A stretch of DNA of 19,835 bases from contig JAJUFY010000004.1 in the NCBI GenBank assembly GCA_029263635.1, positions 1-19,835 of the forward strand. Direction: 5' to 3'. This stretch comes from Ectothiorhodospiraceae bacterium (lineage in GTDB: Bacteria > Pseudomonadota > Gammaproteobacteria > Nitrococcales > AK92). Shown piece by piece: positions 7,888 through 15,146 of this stretch. The notes under the pieces are model-generated. The model had not been told where the DNA came from. It ran no database searches and saw only the letters and a list, made by a program, of their open reading frames with translations. How positions within the stretch are numbered: the stretch's first letter is position 1; every line of letters begins with the position of its first letter. A program made the position numbers and the translations under genes.

Positions 7888-8292
7888 TCAGCGCGCCGTG
7901 ACGGTGAACACGGCGCTGGCGCGGGCGATCCGCCTGTCGTCGACGTAGATGAAGGCGTTGGCGAAGATCAGGCTGCGGCCGATGCGCTGGATGTCCACCC
8001 GCGCTTCCAGCCAGTCGCCCACCTGCGCGGCACCGGCATAGTCGATGCTTAAGTTGACGGTGGCGATCGGCAGTTCCCAGCCGGTGGCACAGGCGATGTT
8101 GTAGCCCAGCGCGATGTCGGCAAGCGTGGCGATCAGGCCGCCGTGGGCGGTGCCGCGCACGTTGCAGTGCCGCTCCTCGACCCGCACGCCGATATGGCGG
8201 CTGCCATCGCACTCCTTCTCGTAGAAAGGGCCGGTCAGCTCCCAGAACGGGGGCTGGCGCACTGTCGGCCGGTAGCCTTCGGGCAGTGTCAT
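7888..8292 (-). CDS. PaaI-type hotdog-fold thioesterase
   Basis: This 134-residue protein matches the PaaI/4HBT_3 group of hotdog thioesterases. Asn44 is followed by GTAHGGLIATLADIALG at 47-63, with the HGG turn at 50-52 and the acidic residue Asp59 on the long central helix, then the strands TVNLSIDYAGAAQVGD and FIYVDDRRIARASAVF. Such enzymes hydrolyse acyl-CoA or aryl-CoA thioesters as cytosolic dimers or tetramers; the acyl chain is unknown. ATG 8292 gives the normal size; the longer in-frame extension has no homologous content. It lies 35 bases downstream of a second thioesterase on the same strand, so the two probably form one operon. Its stop (TGATCA with the GH15 stop) is exactly back-to-back with the convergent gene. 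Confidence 0.9.
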   Translation of the reverse strand: MTLPEGYRPTVRQPPFWELTGPFYEKECDGSRHIGVRVEERHCNVRGTAHGGLIATLADIALGYNIACATGWELPIATVNLSIDYAGAAQVGDWLEARVDIQRIGRSLIFANAFIYVDDRRIARASAVFTVTAR

Positions 8293-8327
8293 GGACAGTC
8301 TCTTGATTCGTTGCCTGAGGTTCGGCG

Positions 8328-8780
8328 TTATGGCGCGTCGGGGTGCGGCTGCACCGGCCGATAGCCTTCGATGAACTCCGGCGGCATGCGCCGCGCCCGG
8401 CCGGTGGTCATGTCGACGCACACCCAGTGGGTGCGGCCGGTGAGCACGGTCTTGCCGTCGCCCGCACGGATGATCTGGTAGTCGCGGTAGGTGGACAGCT
8501 TGCCGTCGTTGCCGCTGACCCAGGTGCCGATCAGCAGCTCGTCGCCGACGAAAGTAGGCAGCAGGTACTCCAGCTCGTGCTTGCGGGCCACCACGCCGCA
8601 GCCGATGCGGCGGTAATCGTCGATCGAGAAGCCCAGCTTCTTGGAATGCGCCCAGGCCGCCTGCTCCAGCCAGCCCAGGTAAACGACGTTGTTGGTATGT
8701 CCCATCTCGTCGATGTGCGACTCATCGACGACCACCCGCTCGATATGGGGCGACGGTACTTTCCAGGGCAGCGTTTGCAT
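8328..8780 (-). CDS. YbgC/FadM-like acyl-CoA thioesterase
   Basis: The 150-residue hotdog-fold protein has the 4-hydroxybenzoyl-CoA thioesterase pattern near its start: Asp24, then GHTNNVVYLGWLEQAAWAHS from 27, the usual catalytic-loop and long-helix region. Later segments KHELEYLLPTFVGDEL and DGKTVLTGRTHWVCVD fit the family strands. It should cleave acyl-CoA thioesters in the cytosol; chain length is not readable. ATG 8780 is chosen because GGAAG stands five bases upstream, while the further upstream in-frame codon is a TTG at 8792. It is the first gene of a two-thioesterase operon and is divergent from the KAS III gene at 9052, which supports a shared role in fatty acyl handling. Confidence 0.9.
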   Translation of the reverse strand: MQTLPWKVPSPHIERVVVDESHIDEMGHTNNVVYLGWLEQAAWAHSKKLGFSIDDYRRIGCGVVARKHELEYLLPTFVGDELLIGTWVSGNDGKLSTYRDYQIIRAGDGKTVLTGRTHWVCVDMTTGRARRMPPEFIEGYRPVQPHPDAP

Positions 8781-8957
8781 CGGCACTTCCAACGGATTCC
8801 TCGGACGAAAACGGGCACGGCAGATCGCGCCGCCGGCCGCCGCACCCTACTGCGCGCGCAAGCCGCGTGCAAGCGACTTCGTCGCGCGACATGGTTCTCA
8901 GCTGCCGCAACAAGAACCTTGAAGCGGCGCCTGCCAAGGGGTAGCGTTGCGTCTCCC

Positions 8958-9001
8958 GAAGTTCATTTCGGCAAGGGCCTATACTTGCTCAAGTGAACTT
9001 C
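8958..9001. promoter_or_regulatory. Promoter/operator region of the KAS III gene with nested inverted repeats
   Basis: GAAGTTCA at 8958-8965 and TGAACTTC at 8994-9001 form a perfect 8-bp inverted repeat. Inside it is a second one, ACTTG-CT-CAAGT at 8983-8994. A -10-like TATACT at 8980-8985 overlaps the inner repeat, so a bound protein would block RNA polymerase. No good -35 hexamer is visible. The layout resembles operators of TetR-type fatty-acid regulators; which regulator binds is unknown. Confidence 0.45.
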
Positions 9002-9051
9002 CATGCGGCGCCTGCACGGCGCCTCCCTCTGTTTTCGTGCAGGAATCGAAC

Positions 9052-10179
9052 GTGGCCAGAACATATATCAGCGGCACAGGCCTTTTCACTCCGTCGGAAT
9101 CCATTTCCAACGAGGAACTGGTCGACTCCTACAACCGCTACGCGACCGACTACAACACCGCCCATGCCGCCGACATCGAAGCCGGCCGGCTGGAGCCGCT
9201 GCCGCTCTCCAGCTCCGAATTCATCGTCAAGGCGTCCGGCATCCGCAGCCGCTATGTGCTCAACAAGAGCGGCGTGCTCGACCCGGAACGGATGTACCCG
9301 GTGCTGCCGCGCCGCAGCGAGGACGAGCCGTCGATCCAGTGCGAAATGGCGGTGGCCGCCGCGCGCGAGGCCATGCAGCGGGCCGGCAAGGGGCCTGAGG
9401 ACATCGACGCGGTGCTGGTGGCCTGTTCCAACCTGCAACGGCCCTACCCGGCCGTGGCCGTGGAAGTACAGCAGGCGCTGGGCATCGGCGGCTTCGCCTT
9501 CGACCTCAACGTCGCCTGCTCGTCGGCCACCTTCGGCATCCAGACCGCGGTGGACGCCGTCTCCAACGGCAGCGCGCGGGCCGTGCTGATGGTCAACCCG
9601 GAGATCTGCTCGGGCCACCTGAACTTCCGCGACCGCGACAGCCACTTCATCTTCGGCGACGCCTGCACGGCGGTAATCGTCGAGCGCGAGGACACGCTGA
9701 CCGCGCCCAAGGCCTTCGAGGTGCTGGGTACCCGGCTGCAGACCAAGTTCTCGAACAACATCCGCAACGATTTCGGGTTCCTGAACCGCACCGAGGAGCC
9801 GCCCCGCGCGCCCAACGAGATCCTGTTCCGCCAGCAGGGCCGCAAGGTGTTCAAGGAAGTGGTGCCGCTGGTGCAGGAGCTGATCCTGCAGCATCTGGCC
9901 GACCTGGACCTCGAGGCAGGCAACCTGCGCCGCCTGTGGCTGCACCAGGCCAACATCAACATGAACCAGCTGATCGCCCGCCGCGTGCTGGGCCGCGACC
10001 CGTCCGAGGACGAGGCGCCGGTGATCCTGGACCGCTACGCCAACACCAGTTCGGCCGGTTCGGTGATTGCCTTCCACCTCTACCACGAGGACCTGAGCGA
10101 CGGCGATCTTGGTGTGATCTGCTCCTTCGGCGCCGGCTACTCGGCCGGTAGCGTGGTGGTGCGGCGGGTGCTGCGGTAG
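9052..10179 (+). CDS. Beta-ketoacyl-ACP synthase III (PA3286-like)
   Basis: The 375-residue thiolase-fold enzyme carries the KAS III triad: Cys156 in NVACSSATFG, His298 in WLHQANINMN and Asn331 in YANTSSAG. The C-terminal SFGAGYSAGSVVVRR is also typical. It is about 50 residues longer than housekeeping FabH and closely resembles, from memory, the Pseudomonas PA3286 type, which condenses medium-chain acyl-CoA from beta-oxidation with malonyl-ACP and feeds it into fatty acid synthesis. GTG 9052 is supported by AGGAA six bases upstream and by homology starting at ARTYISGTGL; a longer frame from 8947 has no homologous content. The divergent thioesterase operon and the nested operator-like repeats upstream fit regulation by fatty acid supply. 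Cytosolic. Confidence 0.92.
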   Translation: MARTYISGTGLFTPSESISNEELVDSYNRYATDYNTAHAADIEAGRLEPLPLSSSEFIVKASGIRSRYVLNKSGVLDPERMYPVLPRRSEDEPSIQCEMAVAAAREAMQRAGKGPEDIDAVLVACSNLQRPYPAVAVEVQQALGIGGFAFDLNVACSSATFGIQTAVDAVSNGSARAVLMVNPEICSGHLNFRDRDSHFIFGDACTAVIVEREDTLTAPKAFEVLGTRLQTKFSNNIRNDFGFLNRTEEPPRAPNEILFRQQGRKVFKEVVPLVQELILQHLADLDLEAGNLRRLWLHQANINMNQLIARRVLGRDPSEDEAPVILDRYANTSSAGSVIAFHLYHEDLSDGDLGVICSFGAGYSAGSVVVRRVLR

Positions 10180-10256
10180 ACGAAGAACCCAGGGGAGGGA
10201 AATCTCGCGCCAAGGGGCCGGGCCTGCGCGGCAGGTACCGATCGGCCTCCCTCCCG

Positions 10257-10318
10257 GAGGAGCGGCCCCGGGCCGCGAGAATCCTCGCAACCATTGCAGC
10301 TGGGCCGCCGCTTCTACA
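10257..10318. repeat. REP-like inverted pair
   Basis: GGAGGAGCGGCCCCGGGCCGCG at 10257-10278 is split here as GGAGGAGCGG + CCCCGGGCCGCG; about 25 bases later comes a degenerate inverted partner GGCCGCCGCTTCTACA at 10303-10318. They share the core and outer bases of the 441-545 cluster and again lie between convergent genes, here the KAS III gene and the spermidine synthase-like gene. Confidence 0.45.
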
Positions 10319-10426
10319 AAGGCAAGCCGCGGAATCTTTTCCTTTGCGCCTTGGCGCTTTTGATCAGCCTACGACCCCACCGCTGGGTGGCAGCTTGCGC
10401 TGGCGGCCGGCCGGAACCGGCCGCGT

Positions 10427-10451
10427 ACGGGGAGATCCTTGCTCTCCCCGT
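10427..10451 (-). terminator. Hairpin overlapping the stop of the spermidine synthase-like gene
   Basis: ACGGGGAGA and TCTCCCCGT form a perfect 9-bp stem with a 7-base loop. The stem begins at the last base of the stop codon of the minus-strand gene. A second palindrome (CGGCCGG-AA-CCGGCCG, 10408-10423) follows. Neither has a T-tract, so termination is likely but not certain. Confidence 0.4.
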
Positions 10452-11152
10452 CAGCCCTTTATCCCCGCCGCCGAGGCGAACACCCAGCGCTCGCCGTAGG
10501 ACGGCACGTCCACCACGCGGTCTTCGACCTCCTCGAAGCGCTCGGACAGCGCCTCCATCAGCTCCTCCCGCAGCTCGGGCTGGTGCTCGCTGCAGCACTG
10601 CATGCTGAACACGCCGTCCGGCTTGAGCCGGTCGACGACACTGTCGAGCACGCGGGCGATGAAGGCGCTGCGGTCCTGCTCGGCGCCGACCGGCTCCATG
10701 GTGAGGTCGTAGACGATGCCGTCGCAGGGCTTGGCCTGGTCCAGGTAGGCGAAGGCATCGCCGATCACCACCTTGGCATTGTCGGCCTCGAAAGCGTCCT
10801 CGCAGACCCGCGGCAGGTACTGGCGGGACAGCTCCACCACCTTCGGATCGATGTCCACCAGCACCGCCTGCTCGGCGCCTTCCTGCAACGCGGCCTTGAG
10901 CACGCCGCCGTCGCCGCCGCCGAGGATCAGCACCTTGCCGAGGGCGCCGCGGGTGGCGAGCGGCTCGATCATGACACGGTTGTAGATCTCGTCGCTCTCG
11001 GCGATCTGCAGATCGCCGTCCAGATAGAGCAGCCGGCCGTGCTCCGGTGTCTCGGCAATAACGATGTGCTGGTGCTCGGAGTGCAGCTCCTTGATGACCC
11101 GATGGCCCCGGATCAGGTACTCCGGCATGGACGATTGAAGCGACACGGACAT
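10451..11152 (-). CDS. Spermidine synthase family protein (compact SpeE-like aminopropyltransferase)
   Basis: The 233-residue protein has the polyamine synthase fold. A short N-terminal beta region ends in LLYLDGDLQIAESDE (about 41-55). LILGGGDGGVLK at 75-86, the decarboxylated-AdoMet site, is followed by VDIDPKVVELSRQYLP and GDAFAYL. Family enzymes move an aminopropyl group from decarboxylated AdoMet to putrescine. Two differences from E. coli SpeE stand out: the YHE triplet after DE is YNR, and the catalytic loop normally D-x-T-D-P-x-G reads DLTMEPVG (149-156), one residue longer with Glu153 in place of the second Asp. The acceptor amine may therefore differ. The protein is also about 50 residues shorter than usual. 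ATG 11152 is secure, with GGGAGGAG just upstream. No speD is in the window. Confidence 0.85.
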   Translation of the reverse strand: MSVSLQSSMPEYLIRGHRVIKELHSEHQHIVIAETPEHGRLLYLDGDLQIAESDEIYNRVMIEPLATRGALGKVLILGGGDGGVLKAALQEGAEQAVLVDIDPKVVELSRQYLPRVCEDAFEADNAKVVIGDAFAYLDQAKPCDGIVYDLTMEPVGAEQDRSAFIARVLDSVVDRLKPDGVFSMQCCSEHQPELREELMEALSERFEEVEDRVVDVPSYGERWVFASAAGIKG

Positions 11153-11459
11153 CGCGGCTCCTCCCTGTGGTTCAAAGGATGAGTCCTGTCCGGCTGCAAC
11201 CGTGTCGGGGCGGACGAGAGACAGTGGGACCGGCATGCGATGGGCGGGTGTCGCACTGTCTGGGGCTCCCTGCGCGCCGCCGCCGTGGGCGTGAGAGAGG
11301 CCGGACAGAGGGGGGGATGGTAACAGATCTGGCCCCGGCGTTGCCGGCACCCGCCGGCAAGGGTGGGCGCAAGCCGCCTCGCCACCCTAGGAATTCCCCT
11401 GCTTGCATCGCCGCCGGTCGCCGGCATGTTGGCAGTACCAATCAACAAAGGCTTATCGA
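11153..11459. other. 307-bp intergenic region between divergent genes
   Basis: This gap separates the spermidine synthase-like gene from the pyruvyl transferase gene and must hold both promoters, but no convincing -35/-10 pair is visible. It contains a perfect hairpin, TTGCCGGC-ACCC-GCCGGCAA, at 11341-11360, about 100 bases before the pyruvyl transferase start. Small open frames here look like shadows; none has a ribosome site with recognisable protein content. Confidence 0.5.
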
Positions 11460-12611
11460 ATGCAGCGACCAGTACACCGGTTTCGGGTGGGAATCACCGG
11501 CTCGTATGGCGGCCTCAATCTCGGCGACGAGGCCATCCTCAAATCCATCATCACCCAGCTGCGGGCGTCGCTGCCGGTGGAGATCCTGGTGTTTTCCCGC
11601 AACGCCGAGGACACGCTGCGGCGCCACGACGTCGAGCAGGCGGTGCCGGTACGCGACATGACGCGGGAGGAAGCGAAAGCCGCGGTGGCCGGACTGGATG
11701 TGCTGGTGTTCGGCGGCGGCGGCATCCTCTACGACCACGAGGCGGAGATCTACCTGCGCGAGGTCATCCTGGCCCAGGAGCTGGGCGTGCCGGTGATGGT
11801 GTATGCGGTCAGCGCCGGCCCGCTGCAGACCCGCACCGCCCGCGAGCGGGTGGCTACCGCGATCACGCAGGCGGCTGTGGTCACGGTGCGCGACCGCCAC
11901 GGCCGGCGCCTGCTGGAGGACATCGGCGTGCACCGGGAGGTCCAGCTCACGGCCGACCCGGCGCTGCTGCTGGAGCCGGAGCCGCTGCCGGAGGACGCCC
12001 TGTTGCGGGAAGGCATGGACAGCGCCCGCCGCCTGGTCGGCTTCTCGGTACGCGAGCCCGGTCCTGCGGCCCCGGAGATCGACGTCGACCACTATCACGC
12101 CCTGCTCGCCAACGCCGCCGATTTCATCGTCGACCGCTGGGAGGCCGACATCGTGTTCGTGCCCATGGAGCGGGGGCAGATGGATGTGCAGCACAGCCAC
12201 GCGGTGATCTCCCGCATGCAGAACGCCACCCGCGCCACCGTGCTGAAAGGCAGCTACACAGCCGGCCAGGTGCTGACGCTGATCGGCCACTTCCAGTTCG
12301 CGGTCGGCATGCGGCTGCATTTCCTGATTTTCTCGGCCCTGCAGCGCGTGCCGTTCGTGGCCCTGCCCTACTCGTCCAAGGTCACCGGCCTGCTGCAGGA
12401 CCTGGAGATGAACGTGCCGCCGCTGGATGACGTCAACACCGGACGCCTGCTGGCGACCATCGACCAGTCCTGGGACCTGCGCGCCACCCTGCGACGCCGG
12501 ATCGAGCAGCGCCTACCGGCGCTGCAGGCCAGGGCCCGGGAAACCAACGCCCTGCTGGTGCAACTCCTGCGCCGCCGCAGGGTCAAAAAAAACAAGACCG
12601 CCGATCAGTGA
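11460..12611 (+). CDS. Polysaccharide pyruvyl transferase family protein (CsaB-like)
   Basis: The 383-residue protein shows the pyruvyl transferase pattern: GITGSYGGLNLGDEAIL at 11-27, DVLVFGGGGILYDHEAE with the glycine run at 85-88, VYAVSAGPL, TVRDRHGRRLLEDIGV, TADPALLLEP, then VGMRLHFLIFSAL with the RLH motif at 285-287 and ALPYSSKV. Family members transfer pyruvate from phosphoenolpyruvate as a ketal onto a sugar of a cell-wall polymer or exopolysaccharide. The acceptor is unknown and no glycosyltransferase or export gene is nearby. No signal peptide, so cytosolic or membrane-peripheral; the tail RRRRVKKNK is strongly basic and could touch membrane lipid or nucleic acid. ATG 11460 has AAAGG about nine bases upstream. 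The next gene starts 4 bases after the stop. Confidence 0.87.
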   Translation: MQRPVHRFRVGITGSYGGLNLGDEAILKSIITQLRASLPVEILVFSRNAEDTLRRHDVEQAVPVRDMTREEAKAAVAGLDVLVFGGGGILYDHEAEIYLREVILAQELGVPVMVYAVSAGPLQTRTARERVATAITQAAVVTVRDRHGRRLLEDIGVHREVQLTADPALLLEPEPLPEDALLREGMDSARRLVGFSVREPGPAAPEIDVDHYHALLANAADFIVDRWEADIVFVPMERGQMDVQHSHAVISRMQNATRATVLKGSYTAGQVLTLIGHFQFAVGMRLHFLIFSALQRVPFVALPYSSKVTGLLQDLEMNVPPLDDVNTGRLLATIDQSWDLRATLRRRIEQRLPALQARARETNALLVQLLRRRRVKKNKTADQ

Positions 12612-12615
12612 GTTC

Positions 12616-14061
12616 ATGCCTGTTCTAGAGAAGCCCCAGCAAGTCCGCGACATCCTCCTTCCCTCTCGCAAGGCTCTCCTTGCCGCCGAGACCGACGTCC
12701 TGGTCGTCGGCGGCGGCCCATCCGGTATCGGCGCCGCGGTCGGCGCCGCTCGTGCCGGCGCCAAGGTGGTACTGGCCGAACGCTACGGCTTCCTTGGCGG
12801 CAACGCGACCGCCGCCCTGGTGATGCCGCTGATGTCGTTCCACACCCAGCGACCCAGCTTCGAGCGGGCCGGCATCAGCAACCTGCTGCCGAACGACCAC
12901 GGGCCGGGCCACCCCATCATTGCCGGCGTCGTGCAGGAGCTGCTGGAGCGGCTGGTCGCCGCCGGCGGCGCCATCGCGCCATCGCAGGACACCGGCTATG
13001 TGGTGCCCTTCGATCCGGAAATCTTCAAGATGGTGGCGCTGGACATGCTCGACGCCGCCGGCGTGCAGTTCCTGCTGCATGCGCTGGCCGGCCAGGTGCT
13101 GGACGCTCCCGAAGTCAGCGGCGTGGCCTTCGAGACCAAGTCCGGCCCCATCGTGATCCGCGCCAGGACCGTGGTCGACTGTACCGGCGATGGCGATATC
13201 GCCGCCCGCGCCGGCGCGCCGTTTGAAATCGGCCGCGAGGAAGACGATCTGGTGCAGCCGATGACCCTGATGTTCCGCATGGTCGATTTCCAGCGCGAAG
13301 CCTTCGACCGCTATGTGCAGAGTCACCCGGACCAGTGGCGGGGCGTGCACGGCCTGTGGGACCTGGTGCGGCAGGCCACGGAAGCCGGCGAGCTCGAGCT
13401 GGCCCGGGAGGACATGCTGTTCTTCGCCACCCCGCACCCGGGCGAGCTCAGCATCAACAGCACCCGCATCACCCGCGTGCTCGGCACCGACGTCTGGGAC
13501 TGGAGCTATGCCGAATGGGAAGGCCGCCGACAGATGCGCCAGATCGTGGCGTTTCTGCGCAAGTACGTGCCCGGCTTCGAGCAGAGCTATGCCGCCCAGA
13601 GCGGCGTCCACGCTGGCGTGCGGGAAACCCGGCGCATCCTCGGCGACTACTACATCACCGCCGAGGACCTGCTCGGGGCGCGCAAGTTCGACGACGCCAT
13701 CGCCCGCGGTTCCTATCCGGTCGACATCCACAACCCGGAAGGCAAGGGCACCGTCCTCAAGCGGCTGCCGCCGGACGAGGCCTACGACCTGCCGCTGCGG
13801 GCGCTGATCCCGCGCGGCGTCGAGAACCTGCTGGTCGCAGGCCGCTGCATCTCCGGCAGCCACGAGGCGCATTCCTCGTACCGGGTGATGCCGATCGCGA
13901 TGGCCACCGGCCAGGCGGCCGGCGTCTGCGCAGCCCTGGCCGCGCAGCAGGGCAAGCGGACCCGCGACGTCGCCGCCGCGGACGTGCAGCGCGTGCTGCT
14001 CGAGCAAGGCGCCAACCTGGACGGCCAGGCTGCCGCCAACGGCGCTCGCAAGCGTGCCTGA
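12616..14061 (+). CDS. FAD-dependent oxidoreductase (FAD_oxidored family)
   Basis: The 481-residue flavoprotein starts with a Rossmann FAD site, TDVLVVGGGPSGIGAAVGAA (glycines at 32-39), the acidic end VVLAER, and FLGGNATAAL just after. The middle has RTVVDCTGDGDIAARAGAP, and the C-terminus LVAGRCISGSHEAHSSYRV then PIAMATGQAAGVCAALA, the pattern of the PF12831 family often labelled FAD-dependent oxidoreductase or, loosely, xanthan lyase. The substrate is unknown; relatives oxidise or reduce small organic molecules. No signal peptide. ATG 12616 lies 4 bases after the pyruvyl transferase stop with no clear ribosome site of its own, which implies translational coupling and a joint function. rlmJ follows 41 bases later on the same strand and may share the transcript. 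Confidence 0.87.
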   Translation: MPVLEKPQQVRDILLPSRKALLAAETDVLVVGGGPSGIGAAVGAARAGAKVVLAERYGFLGGNATAALVMPLMSFHTQRPSFERAGISNLLPNDHGPGHPIIAGVVQELLERLVAAGGAIAPSQDTGYVVPFDPEIFKMVALDMLDAAGVQFLLHALAGQVLDAPEVSGVAFETKSGPIVIRARTVVDCTGDGDIAARAGAPFEIGREEDDLVQPMTLMFRMVDFQREAFDRYVQSHPDQWRGVHGLWDLVRQATEAGELELAREDMLFFATPHPGELSINSTRITRVLGTDVWDWSYAEWEGRRQMRQIVAFLRKYVPGFEQSYAAQSGVHAGVRETRRILGDYYITAEDLLGARKFDDAIARGSYPVDIHNPEGKGTVLKRLPPDEAYDLPLRALIPRGVENLLVAGRCISGSHEAHSSYRVMPIAMATGQAAGVCAALAAQQGKRTRDVAAADVQRVLLEQGANLDGQAAANGARKRA

Positions 14062-14102
14062 CGCCCGGGCGTGCTAAGCTGCCGCCCTCCGCGAGGGCAG
14101 CC

Positions 14103-14951
14103 ATGAACTACCGCCACATCTACCACGCCGGCAACTTCGCCGATGTCGTCAAGCACGCCGTCCTACTCACGCTGCTCGCGCATCTGCGCCGCAAGCCGCA
14201 GCCGTTCTGCTATCTGGATACCCATGCCGGCATCGGCCGTTATCCGCTGGCCAGCGGCGAGGCGCGGAAGACCCTGGAGTACCGGGGCGGGATCGGCCGG
14301 CTGTACGGCGCCTCCGGCCTGCCGCCGCTGCTGGCCGATTATGTGGCGCGGGTGGGCGCCTGCGATCCGGCCAATCGCGGCGACGCCCTCGCCGTCTATC
14401 CGGGCTCGCCGCTGCTGGCCCACGGCGCACTGCGGGCACAGGACCGCGCCGTGCTGATGGAACTGCACCCCCAGGATGCCGGCACGCTCAAGGCGCTGTT
14501 CCATGGCGACCGGCAGGTCGCGGTGCACGCCATCGACGGCTACCAGGGGCTCAAGGCCTTTCTGCCGCCCAAGGAACGTCGCGGCCTGGTGCTGATCGAT
14601 CCACCGTTCGAGGTCGCCGACGAGTTCGACCGGCTGCTGGCCGGCCTGCAGACCGCCTACCGCCGCTGGCCCACCGGGATCTACGCGCTCTGGTACCCGG
14701 TCAAGGACCGGCGCGACGTTCGCCGTTTCCAGGAGCGGCTCGTCAAGACCGGCATTGCCAAGCTGCTGCTGGCCGAACTGTGCCTGTATCCGGACGACCG
14801 GCCGGACCGCTTCAACGGCTGCGGCATGGTGATCGTCAACCCGCCCTGGCAGCACGACGAGCAGCTGCGCAGCCTGCTGCCGCAGCTGGCAGCACGGCTG
14901 GCTGAGCCCGGGAATGCGCGCACGCGGGTGGAATGGCTGACGCCGGCCTGA
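14103..14951 (+). CDS. rlmJ: 23S rRNA (adenine(2030)-N(6))-methyltransferase RlmJ
   Basis: The 282-residue protein opens with the family hallmark NYRHIYHAGNFADVVKH, followed by the AdoMet-binding LDTHAGIGRY (about 38-47) and the catalytic IDPPF with Asp166. E. coli RlmJ has DPPY; Phe at that place is tolerated in many N6-adenine methyltransferases. Closing motifs IYALWYPVKDRRDVRRF and FNGCGMVIVNPPW complete the match. It methylates N6 of A2030 in 23S rRNA before ribosome assembly, in the cytosol. ATG 14103 has AGGG about six bases upstream, and homology begins right at the first residues. A weak 6-bp stem (14962-14967 with 14981-14986) lies just after the stop without a T-tract. Confidence 0.96.
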   Translation: MNYRHIYHAGNFADVVKHAVLLTLLAHLRRKPQPFCYLDTHAGIGRYPLASGEARKTLEYRGGIGRLYGASGLPPLLADYVARVGACDPANRGDALAVYPGSPLLAHGALRAQDRAVLMELHPQDAGTLKALFHGDRQVAVHAIDGYQGLKAFLPPKERRGLVLIDPPFEVADEFDRLLAGLQTAYRRWPTGIYALWYPVKDRRDVRRFQERLVKTGIAKLLLAELCLYPDDRPDRFNGCGMVIVNPPWQHDEQLRSLLPQLAARLAEPGNARTRVEWLTPA

Positions 14952-15022
14952 AGCCCCTGTCCTGGGACCTTCCCTGGCGATCCCAGTGAATACCCTTGCG
15001 CTTCGCCGTCGCCGCCGACAGG

Positions 15023-15044
15023 AATTGTGATTACTGTCACTTCG
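15023..15044. promoter_or_regulatory. CRP/Vfr-like binding site
   Basis: TGTGA (15026-15030), six bases, then TCACT (15037-15041) gives nine of ten matches to the CRP half-sites TGTGA-N6-TCACA, and the flanking AAT before it also fits. The centre lies about 113 bases before the start of the conserved unknown gene. A -10-like TATCCT at 15085-15090 would place the site near -63, close to a class I activation position; this last point is inference. Confidence 0.5.
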
Positions 15045-15052
15045 GCCTCCTA

Positions 15053-15065
15053 ACCGTGTCACGGT
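15053..15065. promoter_or_regulatory. 13-bp palindrome downstream of the CRP-like site
   Basis: ACCGTG-T-CACGGT is a perfect inverted repeat with 6-bp arms, 9 bases after the CRP-like site and in the same upstream region. It could be a second operator for the gene at 15147. No regulator is known to me for this exact sequence. Confidence 0.3.
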
Positions 15066-15146
15066 GCCGGCAGGAGGCAGCTCGTATCCTATGCAGCAGG
15101 TCGCCAGCAATGCGATCGCTTAATTACACAATAATCTGACTGCATC

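Noticed and set aside
8947..9051. N-terminal extension of the KAS III protein
   Set aside because: It would cover the promoter-like region and inverted repeats, and the GTG at 9052 has a good ribosome site exactly where homology begins.
8989..10290. 433-residue minus-strand open frame
   Set aside because: It is antisense to the KAS III gene, which has an intact catalytic triad; the frame is open only because of high GC at third positions.
11153..11350. N-terminal extension of the spermidine synthase-like protein
   Set aside because: The ATG at 11152 has a GGGAGGAG ribosome site and the upstream residues are Pro/Ala/Gly-rich without homology.
12625..14007. 460-residue minus-strand open frame
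   Set aside because: It is the antisense shadow of the FAD oxidoreductase gene, with no recognisable domain or ribosome site.
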